DNA from: JALORV01 sp963769745
Lineage (GTDB): Bacteria > Pseudomonadota > Gammaproteobacteria > Burkholderiales > Burkholderiaceae_F
NCBI GenBank assembly: GCA_963769745.1
Contig: CAVYNB010000002.1
Location: 128,958 to 192,957, forward strand
Length of the DNA stretch: 64,000 bases
Reading direction: 5' to 3'
Under the pieces are notes generated by a model that was not told the DNA's origin, did no database searches, and saw only the letters and a list, made by a program, of their open reading frames with translations. The translations under genes were made by a program, and so were the position numbers. Positions 25,299 to 33,383 of this stretch are shown here, in pieces. Each line of letters starts with the position of its first letter. Within the stretch, counting starts at the first letter, position 1.

Positions 25299-25793
25299 AT
25301 GGCCACGCCACCTACCTCCACCGCCACCCGCTTCCTGGTCGTCGACGACTTCTCGACGATGCGCCGGATCCTGCGCAATCTGCTTTCGGAGCTCGGATTC
25401 CGGCACGTCGACGAAGCGAGCGACGGCCGGGCCGCACTGGAAATGTTGCGCGAGAGTTCCTACGACTTCGTCATCAGCGACATCAACATGCCGCGCATCG
25501 GCGGCTACGAGCTGCTGCGGCAGATCCGTGCCGATGCAGCGCTGAAGGATCTGCCGGTCTTGCTGATCACCAACGAGGCCAGCAAGGACGATGTCCTGCA
25601 GGCGATTCGGCTCGGAGCCAACGGCACGATCCTGAAGCCGTTGACCAAGTCGACGCTCGAGGAAAAGGTGCGCAACATCCTGCTGCGATCGTCGGCCTGG
25701 CCGTCTTGCGGAGAGGCGCGCACCCCATCCGCGCCTGCGCCCAAGGTCGCTGTACCCCTGCTGCGTCCGACGCCCACGCCGCGCAACGCCTGA
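25299..25793 (+). CDS. CheY-like single-domain response regulator with Pro-rich tail
   Basis: A 164-residue protein. The receiver occupies about residues 10-130 with acidic pair VVDDFSTMRRILRNLL, acceptor Asp in FVISDINMPRIGG, switch Thr in LLITNEASK and Lys in TILKPLTK. It closely follows CheY (DDFSTMRRI is typical). The extra 30 residues, with many Pro and Ala, are unlike chemotaxis CheY, so motor binding is not certain. It has no adjacent kinase; its place near flagellar regulators is the main support for a motility role. Confidence 0.8.
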   Translation: MATPPTSTATRFLVVDDFSTMRRILRNLLSELGFRHVDEASDGRAALEMLRESSYDFVISDINMPRIGGYELLRQIRADAALKDLPVLLITNEASKDDVLQAIRLGANGTILKPLTKSTLEEKVRNILLRSSAWPSCGEARTPSAPAPKVAVPLLRPTPTPRNA

Positions 25794-25864
25794 ACGGGCG
25801 GATCGGCTCCACGCGTCGATACAATCGACGCGCTGGTTCTGCCGACGAGGCGGGGGAGATCACG

Positions 25865-26263
25865 ATGCACGGTACGAAGCTCATGGCCTGCATGGCCGCG
25901 CTAGCGGCGGCAACAACACTTTCCGCATGTGCCCCCGATGCCTGGCAGAACTATAAGGCGACCGGCTTCAATGACTACCTCAACACGGTCGAGACGCAGT
26001 GCCAGCCGCTGTGGATCGGGCAGATGAACCTGCGCAAGTTCGATGCGTCATCGGCCGGCGGACAGGGCGGCAACTTCGACATGCTGCTGGATGCGAGTTC
26101 GCGGCTGTACTACAACCGGATCACCCCTGCCGCCTTCCGCAACTCGGTGCAGGCGATGGTGATGACCTCGACGGACGCGCGCACGAACCAGTCCATCGAC
26201 TGCATGATCGCCAAGCTGCCGCCCGACCGCCCGACCAGCCCACCGGGCGCCGTGCGCTACTGA
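25865..26263 (+). CDS. Small predicted lipoprotein, unknown function
   Basis: A 132-residue protein with a lipoprotein signal: MHGTKLMACMAALAAATTLS followed by AC, giving a lipobox-like LSAC with Cys near residue 22. The mature part includes GFNDYLNTVETQCQPLWIGQMNL and DASSRLYYNRITPAAFRNSV, plus two further Cys. A G-rich ribosome site (GGGGGAG) lies about 8 bases before ATG. Probably anchored in the outer membrane or inner membrane facing the periplasm. Function unknown to me. Confidence 0.7.
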   Translation: MHGTKLMACMAALAAATTLSACAPDAWQNYKATGFNDYLNTVETQCQPLWIGQMNLRKFDASSAGGQGGNFDMLLDASSRLYYNRITPAAFRNSVQAMVMTSTDARTNQSIDCMIAKLPPDRPTSPPGAVRY

Positions 26264-26275
26264 GCAAGTCGGCTT

Positions 26276-27304
26276 TCAGCTGTGCCCGAGAACCGGGTGC
26301 GGCCGATAAGGTGCCTCGAGCGCCGCGCTGTCTTCCGGCGTCAGGGTCACCTCCAGCGCCTTGACCGCCTCTTCCAGTTGCCAGGTCTGGCTGGCGCCGA
26401 CAATCGGCGCCGTCACGCCGGGCCGTGACAGCAGCCACGCGTACGCCAACGTCGCATTTGTCACGCCCCTGACCTGCGCCACGCCCTTGAGCGCTTCGAG
26501 TACGGCGAAGTCACTGTCGTCGTAGTAAAGCTTGAGGGCGATGTCGTCGGTACGGGCACGGGCCGTGGCGCCCGCAGCGCGGTCATCACGTGCACGGTTG
26601 CCGGCCAGAAAGCCGCGTGCCAGCGGACTCCACGGCACCAGGCCAACGCCCTGGTCGCGGCAGAGCGGGATCATCTCGCGCTCTTCCTCGCGATAGGCCA
26701 GGTTGTAATGGTTCTGCATCGACACGAAGCGAGACCATCCGTGCCGCTCCGCGACCTGCTGCATCTTGGCGAACTGCCAGGCCCACATGCTCGACGCCCC
26801 GAGGTAGCGCACCTTGCCGGACCGCACCAGATCGTTCAGCGCTTCCATCGTTTCCTCGATCGGTGTCGCCGGATCGAAGCGATGGATCTGGTACAGGTCG
26901 ATGTGGTCGATGCCGAGGCGCTTCAGGCTCGCGTCCGCCGCGGCGAAGATGCGTTTGCGCGACAGGCCGCTCGCATTCGGACGCAGCGCCGGCTTCGGAC
27001 CCGGGTCATTGCCGCCCTTGAACGCGAGCTCGACCGGATGAAAGAGCTTGGTCGCGATGACGATCTCGTCGCGCGGCGCCAGCTCAGTCAGCAGCCGTCC
27101 GGTGATCTCTTCCGACAGGCCGGCCGAGTACATGTCGGCCGTGTCGAACAGGTTGATTCCGAGTTCGACCGCGCGCCGCACGATCGGGCGCGCTGCCGCT
27201 TCGTCGAGCACCCACGGACGCCACGCCGGCGTTCCGAAGGTCATCATCCCCAGTCCGATGCGCGAGACCTTCAGTCCGCACGCGCCCAGGTTGACGTACT
27301 GCAC
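26276..27304 (-). CDS. Aldo/keto reductase
   Basis: A 342-residue (beta/alpha)8 NADPH-dependent reductase. Catalytic residues are visible: Asp and Tyr in LFDTADMYSAGLSEE, Lys in IVIATKLFHP, His in LYQIHRFDP. The NADP-binding end shows PWSPLARGFLAG and PIVGASQTWQLEEAV. Members reduce carbonyl groups of varied substrates; the real substrate cannot be told. It shares the strand with a small coiled-coil gene 2 bp upstream and is convergent with the lipoprotein gene. Confidence 0.92.
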   Translation of the reverse strand: MQYVNLGACGLKVSRIGLGMMTFGTPAWRPWVLDEAAARPIVRRAVELGINLFDTADMYSAGLSEEITGRLLTELAPRDEIVIATKLFHPVELAFKGGNDPGPKPALRPNASGLSRKRIFAAADASLKRLGIDHIDLYQIHRFDPATPIEETMEALNDLVRSGKVRYLGASSMWAWQFAKMQQVAERHGWSRFVSMQNHYNLAYREEEREMIPLCRDQGVGLVPWSPLARGFLAGNRARDDRAAGATARARTDDIALKLYYDDSDFAVLEALKGVAQVRGVTNATLAYAWLLSRPGVTAPIVGASQTWQLEEAVKALEVTLTPEDSAALEAPYRPHPVLGHS

Positions 27305-27306
27305 CT

Positions 27307-27603
27307 CTACCCCAGGCCGAGTATGCGGGCGATGCGGGCGATGTAGTCAGAGCCTTTCATTGCATCGCCGACAAGTTCATCCGAGAGCGCGCCGAGCCGT
27401 TCACGCACGCCGTGCAGGCCTTCGTGCACATTCCCGTGCGAGGGTTCCGGCGTCGACAGCGCCTGGCGCAGCTGCTCGACCTCCCCTCGCAGAGTGTCGA
27501 CGCTGGCGCCGCCCGCGCGCACCCGCGCCAGGTCGCGCTCGAGTTGTTCGACCAGGTGCGCGACCTCGTCCAGGTCCACGCGCTTCGGTGCGGCTTCGTC
27601 CAT
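27307..27603 (-). CDS. Small coiled-coil protein, unknown function
   Basis: A 98-residue acidic helical protein. Heptads run through DLDEVAHLVEQLERDLARVR and TLRGEVEQLRQAL; the C-terminal end is VGDAMKGSDYIARIARILGLG. I do not recognise the family, although it recalls short DUF4404-like proteins. It starts with ATG 27603 and ends 2 bp before the aldo/keto reductase start, so both are probably one transcript. Confidence 0.6.
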   Translation of the reverse strand: MDEAAPKRVDLDEVAHLVEQLERDLARVRAGGASVDTLRGEVEQLRQALSTPEPSHGNVHEGLHGVRERLGALSDELVGDAMKGSDYIARIARILGLG

Positions 27604-27733
27604 GCTGGCCTTCTGCTTGCGAGCTCATCCTCAACAGTTTCAGTCTAGCGCGGTCGCTGCCTCGAATTTCCGCGCCTACCGATGCGACGGCCAGGCGGCG
27701 GCATAATTCACGCATGCCTGCCGGGTCGCTCCG

Positions 27734-28408
27734 ATGAGCCTTCTGCACGCGGATGCACCGTGGGGACTGGCCGCGCTCGGCTGGCTCTTCGCCATCGCCG
27801 CGATCGCGCAGGCGGTCCGGGAAGTCCGTCATGGGTTCCTGCCGGCAGGCATGGCCCAACATGGCTGGCTCGCGGCGATCGTGACAGTCGCGCTGCTCTG
27901 GGCGCTGCATGTGCGCTCGCCGATCGGCCTCGACTTCGGCTTGCTGGGCAGTGCGCTCTTCGCCCTGGTGTTCGGCCGTGCCCGCGCGATCCTCGGCCTG
28001 ATGGCTGCCCTGCTGCTCTATACGGCGCTCGATGGCGGGTCGTGGTTCAACATCGGCATCAACGGCCTGGTGCTGGCCGTCATCCCGGCATGGATCGCGA
28101 GCACGCTACAGCGCCAGATCGAACTGCGACTGCCGCGGAATCTCTTCGTATTCATCATCGGCAACGGAATGTTCGTCACGCTGTTTGTCACGGCATGCAC
28201 GAGCGTGCTGATCCTGACCCTCGCCATCGCCGAGTCAAGCGCCGCACCGCGGATGCTGGGCGATCACCTGGCGTACTCGCTGCTGCTGGCCTGGGGTGAA
28301 GCATTGCTGTCGGGGATGCTGTTCTCGGCCCTGGTCGTGTTCACACCCCAGGCCGTCCTGACGTATCGCCAGGATCTCTACCTGCCGCCGCTGCGCCATC
28401 GTCGCTGA
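27734..28408 (+). CDS. Polytopic membrane protein, CbiM-like (energy-coupling factor permease family)
   Basis: A 224-residue protein with about six hydrophobic segments (GLAALGWLFAIAAIAQAV, HGWLAAIVTVALLWALHV, LLGSALFALVFG, ILGLMAALLLYTAL, GLVLAVIPAWIASTL, FIIGNGMFVTLFVTACTSVLI). The short signature FNIGINGLVLAVIPAW followed by a TYRQDLYL end recalls the COG3235/CbiM-like permeases of energy-coupling transporters. The classic CbiM N-terminal Met-His metal motif is absent. No ATPase component is next to it, so its substrate is open. Confidence 0.65.
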   Translation: MSLLHADAPWGLAALGWLFAIAAIAQAVREVRHGFLPAGMAQHGWLAAIVTVALLWALHVRSPIGLDFGLLGSALFALVFGRARAILGLMAALLLYTALDGGSWFNIGINGLVLAVIPAWIASTLQRQIELRLPRNLFVFIIGNGMFVTLFVTACTSVLILTLAIAESSAAPRMLGDHLAYSLLLAWGEALLSGMLFSALVVFTPQAVLTYRQDLYLPPLRHRR

Positions 28409-28482
28409 CGGCGGCCACGCGGCGCGGGCTGCGACGCGTGCGCTGCTATCCTGCGTGACCATTTTCCGGCAGTAACGCCCGC

Positions 28483-30177
28483 ATGGCCTCGCGCACCGGC
28501 GCCCGCATCCTCGTCGACCAACTGCTGATCCAGGGCGTCAATCACGCGTTCTGCGTCCCGGGCGAAAGCTATATCGCCGTGCTCGATGCGCTGTACGACG
28601 CGCGCGAGATGATCAAGCTGATCGTCACGCGCCACGAGTCGGGCGCGACCTTCATGGCGGATGCCTACGCGAAGCTCACGGGGCAGCCCGGTGTGGCCTT
28701 CGTCACGCGCGGCCCCGGCGCGACCAACGCGGCGATCGGCATCCACACCTCGTTCCAGGACTCCACGCCGGTGGTCCTTTTCATCGGGCAGGTCGGCAAT
28801 GAGTTCGCCGAGCGTGAAGCCTTCCAGGAGATCGACTACCGCCGCATGTTCGGTCCGATGACAAAGTGGGTCGCGCAGATCGACTCCGCCGCCCGCGTCC
28901 CGGAGTACGTTGCACGCGCGTTCCAGATCGCGACCAGCGGTCGCCCGGGACCGGTCGTACTGGCATTGCCCGAGGACATGCAGCCCCAGGTCGCCGACGT
29001 AAGCGACGCGCTGTGTCATCAGCCGGTCCACGCCGCCCCGTCGGACATGCAGGTCGCCGGACTACGACGTCTGCTGGGCCGGGCACAGCGCCCGATCGTC
29101 ATTGCCGGCGGACCCGGCTGGACCGAAGCCGCCTGTGACAACCTGAAGCGCTTCGTCGAGGCGAACTATCTCCCGGTAGCGTGCGCGTTCCGCGCGCAGG
29201 ATGTGTTCGACAACCGGCATCCGAACTACGTCGGCGACGTCGGCATCGGCATCAATCCCAAGCTGGCCCTGCGCATCCGCGAAGCGGACCTCGTGATCGC
29301 GATCGGGCCGCGGCTGGGTGAGATGACCACCTCGGGCTACACGCTGCTCACCGCACCGGTGCCACTCCAGACACTGATCCACGTGCATGCCGGCGCCGAG
29401 GAACTCGGACGCGTGTATCAGCCGAGCCTGGCGATCAACGCCGGCATGCCGCAGTTCGCTTCACGACTGGCGATGATGGTGCCGGTCGAGGAGCCGCCCT
29501 GGCGTCCCGCGCTCGAAGGCGCGCGTGCCGAGTTCGAGGCATGGCAGCAACGGCCCGCGGTCTATACGCACGCGCATCCGGCGATCGATCTCTGGGAGGT
29601 CATCCAGATCCTGCGGCGTGCGGTGCCGGAGGACGCGATCATCACCAACGGCGCCGGCAATTTCAGCGGCTGGGCCCATCGGTTCTGGCGCTATCCGGGC
29701 CTGCGCACGCAACTCGCGCCGACGGCCGGCAGCATGGGCTATGGCGTTCCGGCAGCGATCGCGGCCAAGCTCGCCGCTCCCGAACGCACCGTGGTCGCCT
29801 TTGCCGGCGATGGCGACTTCCTGATGACCGGGCAGGAGCTTGCGACTGCGCTGCAGTATGGCGCCGGCGTGCTGATCCTGGTGTTCAACAACTCGATGTA
29901 CGGGACGATCCGCATGCACCAGGAGCGCGAGTTCCCGGGTCGGGAACACGGCACGCGCCTCACCAATCCGGACTTCGCCCGCTATGCGCAATCCTTCGGC
30001 GCCTTCGGCTCGGCGGTCGGCACGACCGACGAGTTCGGCACGGCACTGGCCGCGGCCCTGTCGTTCATCCGGGAAAAGCGTTTGCCGGCGCTGATCGAGC
30101 TGCGCACCGATCCCGAAGTCATCACGCCGAACGCCACGCTATCCGCCATTCGCGCGACCGCGCGACTCAAGGCCTGA
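28483..30177 (+). CDS. Thiamine-diphosphate-dependent enzyme of the acetolactate synthase family
   Basis: 564 residues with the three TPP-enzyme domains: N-terminal pyrimidine domain (catalytic Glu in VTRHESGATFMADAYAKLTG), central domain (QRPIVIAGGPGWTEAACDNL) and C-terminal cofactor domain with the GDG...NN motif (FAGDGDFLMTGQEL through LILVFNNSMYGTI). The family includes acetolactate synthase large subunit, glyoxylate carboligase, benzoylformate decarboxylase and oxalyl-CoA decarboxylase. There is no small regulatory subunit gene nearby, so biosynthetic IlvB is unlikely. The substrate is not evident. Start ATG 28483 gives a normal length. Confidence 0.9.
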   Translation: MASRTGARILVDQLLIQGVNHAFCVPGESYIAVLDALYDAREMIKLIVTRHESGATFMADAYAKLTGQPGVAFVTRGPGATNAAIGIHTSFQDSTPVVLFIGQVGNEFAEREAFQEIDYRRMFGPMTKWVAQIDSAARVPEYVARAFQIATSGRPGPVVLALPEDMQPQVADVSDALCHQPVHAAPSDMQVAGLRRLLGRAQRPIVIAGGPGWTEAACDNLKRFVEANYLPVACAFRAQDVFDNRHPNYVGDVGIGINPKLALRIREADLVIAIGPRLGEMTTSGYTLLTAPVPLQTLIHVHAGAEELGRVYQPSLAINAGMPQFASRLAMMVPVEEPPWRPALEGARAEFEAWQQRPAVYTHAHPAIDLWEVIQILRRAVPEDAIITNGAGNFSGWAHRFWRYPGLRTQLAPTAGSMGYGVPAAIAAKLAAPERTVVAFAGDGDFLMTGQELATALQYGAGVLILVFNNSMYGTIRMHQEREFPGREHGTRLTNPDFARYAQSFGAFGSAVGTTDEFGTALAAALSFIREKRLPALIELRTDPEVITPNATLSAIRATARLKA

Positions 30178-30246
30178 GCCGCCGTCGTCGCGACCGGTTG
30201 ACGTCAGGCCGCGCGCGCCGGACTCGCGACGCGCGTGTCGTCCGCG

Positions 30247-31527
30247 TCAGCATACCGCAGCAGGCAACTGGACCGTGATCAACAGCACCACGCCCGCAGC
30301 CAGCGGCAGCAGCAGCAGGCACAGCGCAATCGTCTGGCTTCCGAGCACCGCCACGGCCGCGCCGAACAGCAGCGGACCCACCGCGGCCGACAGCCGGCCC
30401 GCGATCGAATTGAACCCGAACAGTTCGGCCGCCCGGTCGTACGGGACCAGCGCCGCGTAAAGAGCACGGAAAACAGCCTGAATCGCGGCGTACACGAAAC
30501 CCAGCATCACGACCGCAAGCGTCGGCGTCCAGGTCGCGCGTCCGAAGGCCAGCAGCAGGATCGAGCTTGCCAGCACGACACACATGCCTGCCAGCGTGAC
30601 ACGCGCGCCACGCCGGTCGGCCAGCACACCGAGCAGGATCGTCGACGGCACCGCGATCAGGTGAAACAGCAGCGATAGCCACAGCAGGCCCTCCACCGTC
30701 AGTCCGAAGCGGGCCGAGAGCACGATCGCGATGAAAAACTGGATCGTCACCAGCACGTCGTTGATCAGGAAGAACGACAGCAGCACCTGCAGTGCCATCC
30801 GGTGGCTGCGCCAGTCGCGCAGCGTGCCTGCCACGGCCCGCAAGCTGGCGAACGTCGCGTCGGCCTTTCCGTTCACGCCCTCCGGGGCCCGCCGCAGCCC
30901 GCGCAGCCCGGCCACTCCGGGTACGGCAAGAATGGCGAACATCACGGCAGACATGATGAAGACACTGGACAGTCGATCGACCTGGCCCGCGGGCGGAAGT
31001 CCGCGTGTCATCAGCAAGGCGACTGCGATTGCGGCCATTCCACCGCACAGTCCGAACGCCCACCCGATGCCGGAAACCCGGCCGCGATTCGCGGCTGGCG
31101 CGATGTCGATCACGTAGGAGTCATACACGCTGGTCGCCAGCGTATAGGCGACCTGTGCAACCAGAAACGCGGCGGCCGCCGCGAGCAGGCCATTGCGAGA
31201 TGCAAGCGGAAGCAGCAGCACGGCCAGGACACAGGCTGCCGTTGCCAGTGCCACGGTCGAACGCCAGCGTCCGCCGCGGTCCGCGTAGGCCCCGACCAGA
31301 GGGGACAGCAGGCCTGCCGCCACCAGACTTGCGGCCGCCACGAGGCCCCAGGCCCCGGCCGCAGGAGTTCCGTGTCCAACCCGCGAGACGAAGTACAGCC
31401 CAAACAACGTCGGGACCAGCGCAGCATAGGTCGAACTCGCAACGTCGTACGCCGCCCACGACAGCACGCGACGGGAGATCCAGGAAGGTGATGTGGGGTT
31501 GCTCGCGGCGTTCGTTCGAGGTGTCAC
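30247..31527 (-). CDS. Major facilitator transporter, UMF1-like
   Basis: A 426-residue protein with twelve likely membrane segments. The N-terminal SWAAYDVASSTYAALVPTLFGLYFVSRV resembles the WALYDWANSAY start of UMF1/Atg22-like major facilitators, and GAYADRGGRWRS and LGVLADRRGARVTL are the two loop 2-3 type motifs (GxxxDRxGRR). Substrate unknown. It starts 10 bp after the end of a Crp/Fnr regulator on the same strand, so it is probably co-transcribed with it. Confidence 0.85.
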   Translation of the reverse strand: MTPRTNAASNPTSPSWISRRVLSWAAYDVASSTYAALVPTLFGLYFVSRVGHGTPAAGAWGLVAAASLVAAGLLSPLVGAYADRGGRWRSTVALATAACVLAVLLLPLASRNGLLAAAAAFLVAQVAYTLATSVYDSYVIDIAPAANRGRVSGIGWAFGLCGGMAAIAVALLMTRGLPPAGQVDRLSSVFIMSAVMFAILAVPGVAGLRGLRRAPEGVNGKADATFASLRAVAGTLRDWRSHRMALQVLLSFFLINDVLVTIQFFIAIVLSARFGLTVEGLLWLSLLFHLIAVPSTILLGVLADRRGARVTLAGMCVVLASSILLLAFGRATWTPTLAVVMLGFVYAAIQAVFRALYAALVPYDRAAELFGFNSIAGRLSAAVGPLLFGAAVAVLGSQTIALCLLLLPLAAGVVLLITVQLPAAVC

Positions 31528-31537
31528 TTCGGGGCGC

Positions 31538-32209
31538 TCAGGTCAGCACGCGGATCTTCCGGTAGCCCACGTCGATCACGCCACGCGACTGCAGGCGCGC
31601 CAGCAGCAGGTTCAAGGTCTGTCGCGACAGTCCGACCATGTTGGCCAGCTCGGTCTGCGACATCGTGATCGTGGCGGCTTCGGACGAGTCGTCGTTAAGC
31701 CTTTGCACCTGCACGAGGCCAAGCAGACGGGTACGCAGCCACTCTTCGGGCGACAGGCCGGTCGCCTCCGCCACATAGCGCCACAGCAGCGCGAAGCGCT
31801 CGCCCAGCAGCCGGGCGAAGTGGCGCAGGTGACGCGGCTCCTGGTCGACCAGGCGTTCGAACTCCAGCGCAGGCAGGAACAGCACCCGGACAGCCGTGTC
31901 GGCAATCACGCTGCCGACGGTCAGCTTCCCCGTGAGCAGCGGGTACTCGCCGAACCACAGGCCGGCTTCGCCGACGTGCATCAGGACCTCGTCGGCCTCT
32001 CCGACCGAACGCATGTGGCGCGTGCGGCCCTGCAGCAGCGCGTACATGCCCTTCCCGGGCTCGCCCTCGCGGAGGAGGAAGTCGCCCCGAGCGACCCGAC
32101 GGACCCGGGAGCGCTCGAGTATCGCCGACTGCAGCGCCTCGGGCAGGCTGCCGAACCATTCGCCTCGCTTCAGTCGCTCTGCGTCTGCCGCCTGGATGTC
32201 CTGCTGCAT
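31538..32209 (-). CDS. Crp/Fnr-family transcriptional regulator, first copy
   Basis: 223 residues: cyclic-nucleotide-type sensor barrel (LKRGEWFGSLPEALQSAIL, GDFLLREGEPGKGMYALLQGR, GEAGLWFGEYPLLTG), a long dimerisation helix, and a winged helix with recognition helix MSQTELANMVGLSRQTLNLLLARLQ. The barrel lacks the FGE-L..R-A cAMP site Arg-Ser/Thr pair in clear form and has no Cys cluster for an iron-sulfur centre, so the signal is unknown. The recognition helix (SRQTLN) is shared with the second copy at 35 kb. An 18-bp palindrome ends 21 bp upstream of its ATG, suggesting autoregulation. Confidence 0.9.
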   Translation of the reverse strand: MQQDIQAADAERLKRGEWFGSLPEALQSAILERSRVRRVARGDFLLREGEPGKGMYALLQGRTRHMRSVGEADEVLMHVGEAGLWFGEYPLLTGKLTVGSVIADTAVRVLFLPALEFERLVDQEPRHLRHFARLLGERFALLWRYVAEATGLSPEEWLRTRLLGLVQVQRLNDDSSEAATITMSQTELANMVGLSRQTLNLLLARLQSRGVIDVGYRKIRVLT

Positions 32210-32229
32210 GAATCGCCCAGCCTGGTCAA

Positions 32230-32247
32230 TTGTCGGGAATTGGACAA
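32230..32247. promoter_or_regulatory. Putative Crp/Fnr operator, site 1
   Basis: TTGTC-gggaattg-GACAA, an inverted repeat with 8-base spacer, placed between the divergent Crp/Fnr regulator (21 bp upstream of its start) and the outer-membrane protein gene at 32430. The same pattern occurs at 35954, 36049 and 39299. Confidence 0.7.
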
Positions 32248-32429
32248 CCCGACTCTAGCGCAGCGTCCAGACTCCCCGCCTTTCGCGCGGCTCGGTCCCG
32301 GCGGGAAGGGGCAGATTCCGGCGGGCTGGCGAAATGCGCCGCTTCGGTTTCATCCGGTTGATCGCTCGCCATCGTGCGCGCAGAAACGTCTGCTGCAGTC
32401 TCGAATTGCCGGCAAAGGAGTCCGGACAC

Positions 32430-33287
32430 ATGACTCGACTTTCTTTCGCGTCTGCATTCGGCACACGGCTCGGGGTGGTTGCTGCAATCGCCACGGCACT
32501 GCTCTCGCCGGCGGCGGCGCAGGACACCGTCACCGCCACGCGTGGCGCCGCTGCGATGAGCGACGAGGAGCTTGCGAAGAAGCTCGCCAATCCGGTGGCG
32601 GCGCTGATCAGCGTGCCGTTCCAGCTCAACTACGACCACGACATCGGCGCGGCGCGCGGCGGCGACCGCTGGCAGCTCAACATCCAGCCGGTGCTGCCGA
32701 TCGATCTCAACCCGGAGTGGAACCTGATTTCGCGCACGATCCTGCCTGTTGTCTGGCAGGACGAGATCTATCCGGGCGCGGGCAGCCAGTCGGGCATCGG
32801 CGACATCGTGCAGAGCGTGTTCTTCTCGCCGAAGGCGCCGACGGCCGGCGGCTGGATCTGGGGTGCGGGGCCGGTGTTCCTGCTGCCGACCGGGTCGGAC
32901 GATCTGCTGTCAGTCAAGAAGTGGGGTGCGGGTCCGACGGGGGTGGCGCTCAAGCAGGATGGTCCGTGGACCTACGGGCTGCTCGCCAACCACATCTGGT
33001 CGTTCGCCGGGAGCGGCAAGCAGGACGTGAGCGCGACCTTCGTGCAGCCCTTCGTCAGCTACACGACGCCGACCGCGTGGTCGTTCACCCTCAACACCGA
33101 AAGCACCTACGACTGGGAGCGCGAACAGTGGGCCGTGCCGATCAACGCGATCGTGTCCAAGGTGACCAAGGTCGGTGACCAGCTGGTGAGCGTGGGCGGC
33201 GGCGTGCGTTACTGGGCCGACGGCCCGGAAGGCGGTCCGCATGGCTGGGGATTCCGCCTCGTGGTGACGCTGCTCTTCCCGAAGTGA
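32430..33287 (+). CDS. Outer-membrane beta-barrel protein, channel/transporter-like
   Basis: 285 residues with an export signal (MTRLSFASAFGTRLGVVAAIATALLSPAAA, cleavage near residue 30). The mature part alternates polar and aromatic residues (QLNIQPVLPIDLNPEWNL, GPWTYGLLANHIWSFAG, TAWSFTLNTESTYDW) and ends in a C-terminal Phe-containing strand (GFRLVVTLLFPK), typical of barrels. It is a clear paralogue of the protein at 37515 (shared DELA..NPxAALxS start and WTYGLLANHIWSFAG versus YNWGLFAQSFFSFAG). AAGGAG lies 9 bases before the ATG. Divergent from the first Crp/Fnr gene, with an operator in between. Confidence 0.75.
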   Translation: MTRLSFASAFGTRLGVVAAIATALLSPAAAQDTVTATRGAAAMSDEELAKKLANPVAALISVPFQLNYDHDIGAARGGDRWQLNIQPVLPIDLNPEWNLISRTILPVVWQDEIYPGAGSQSGIGDIVQSVFFSPKAPTAGGWIWGAGPVFLLPTGSDDLLSVKKWGAGPTGVALKQDGPWTYGLLANHIWSFAGSGKQDVSATFVQPFVSYTTPTAWSFTLNTESTYDWEREQWAVPINAIVSKVTKVGDQLVSVGGGVRYWADGPEGGPHGWGFRLVVTLLFPK

Positions 33288-33383
33288 GGCCAAGCTGCAG
33301 CATGGAAGTCGAGCGCAGCATACTTCTGGCCGACTTGGCCGGCGAAGCCTGGAATTAGTGGTAGCGCTAAAAGGAACCCAGGA

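Noticed and set aside
28483..30177. Biosynthetic acetolactate synthase IlvB
   Set aside because: No small regulatory subunit or ilvC follows, so only the thiamine-diphosphate enzyme family is claimed.
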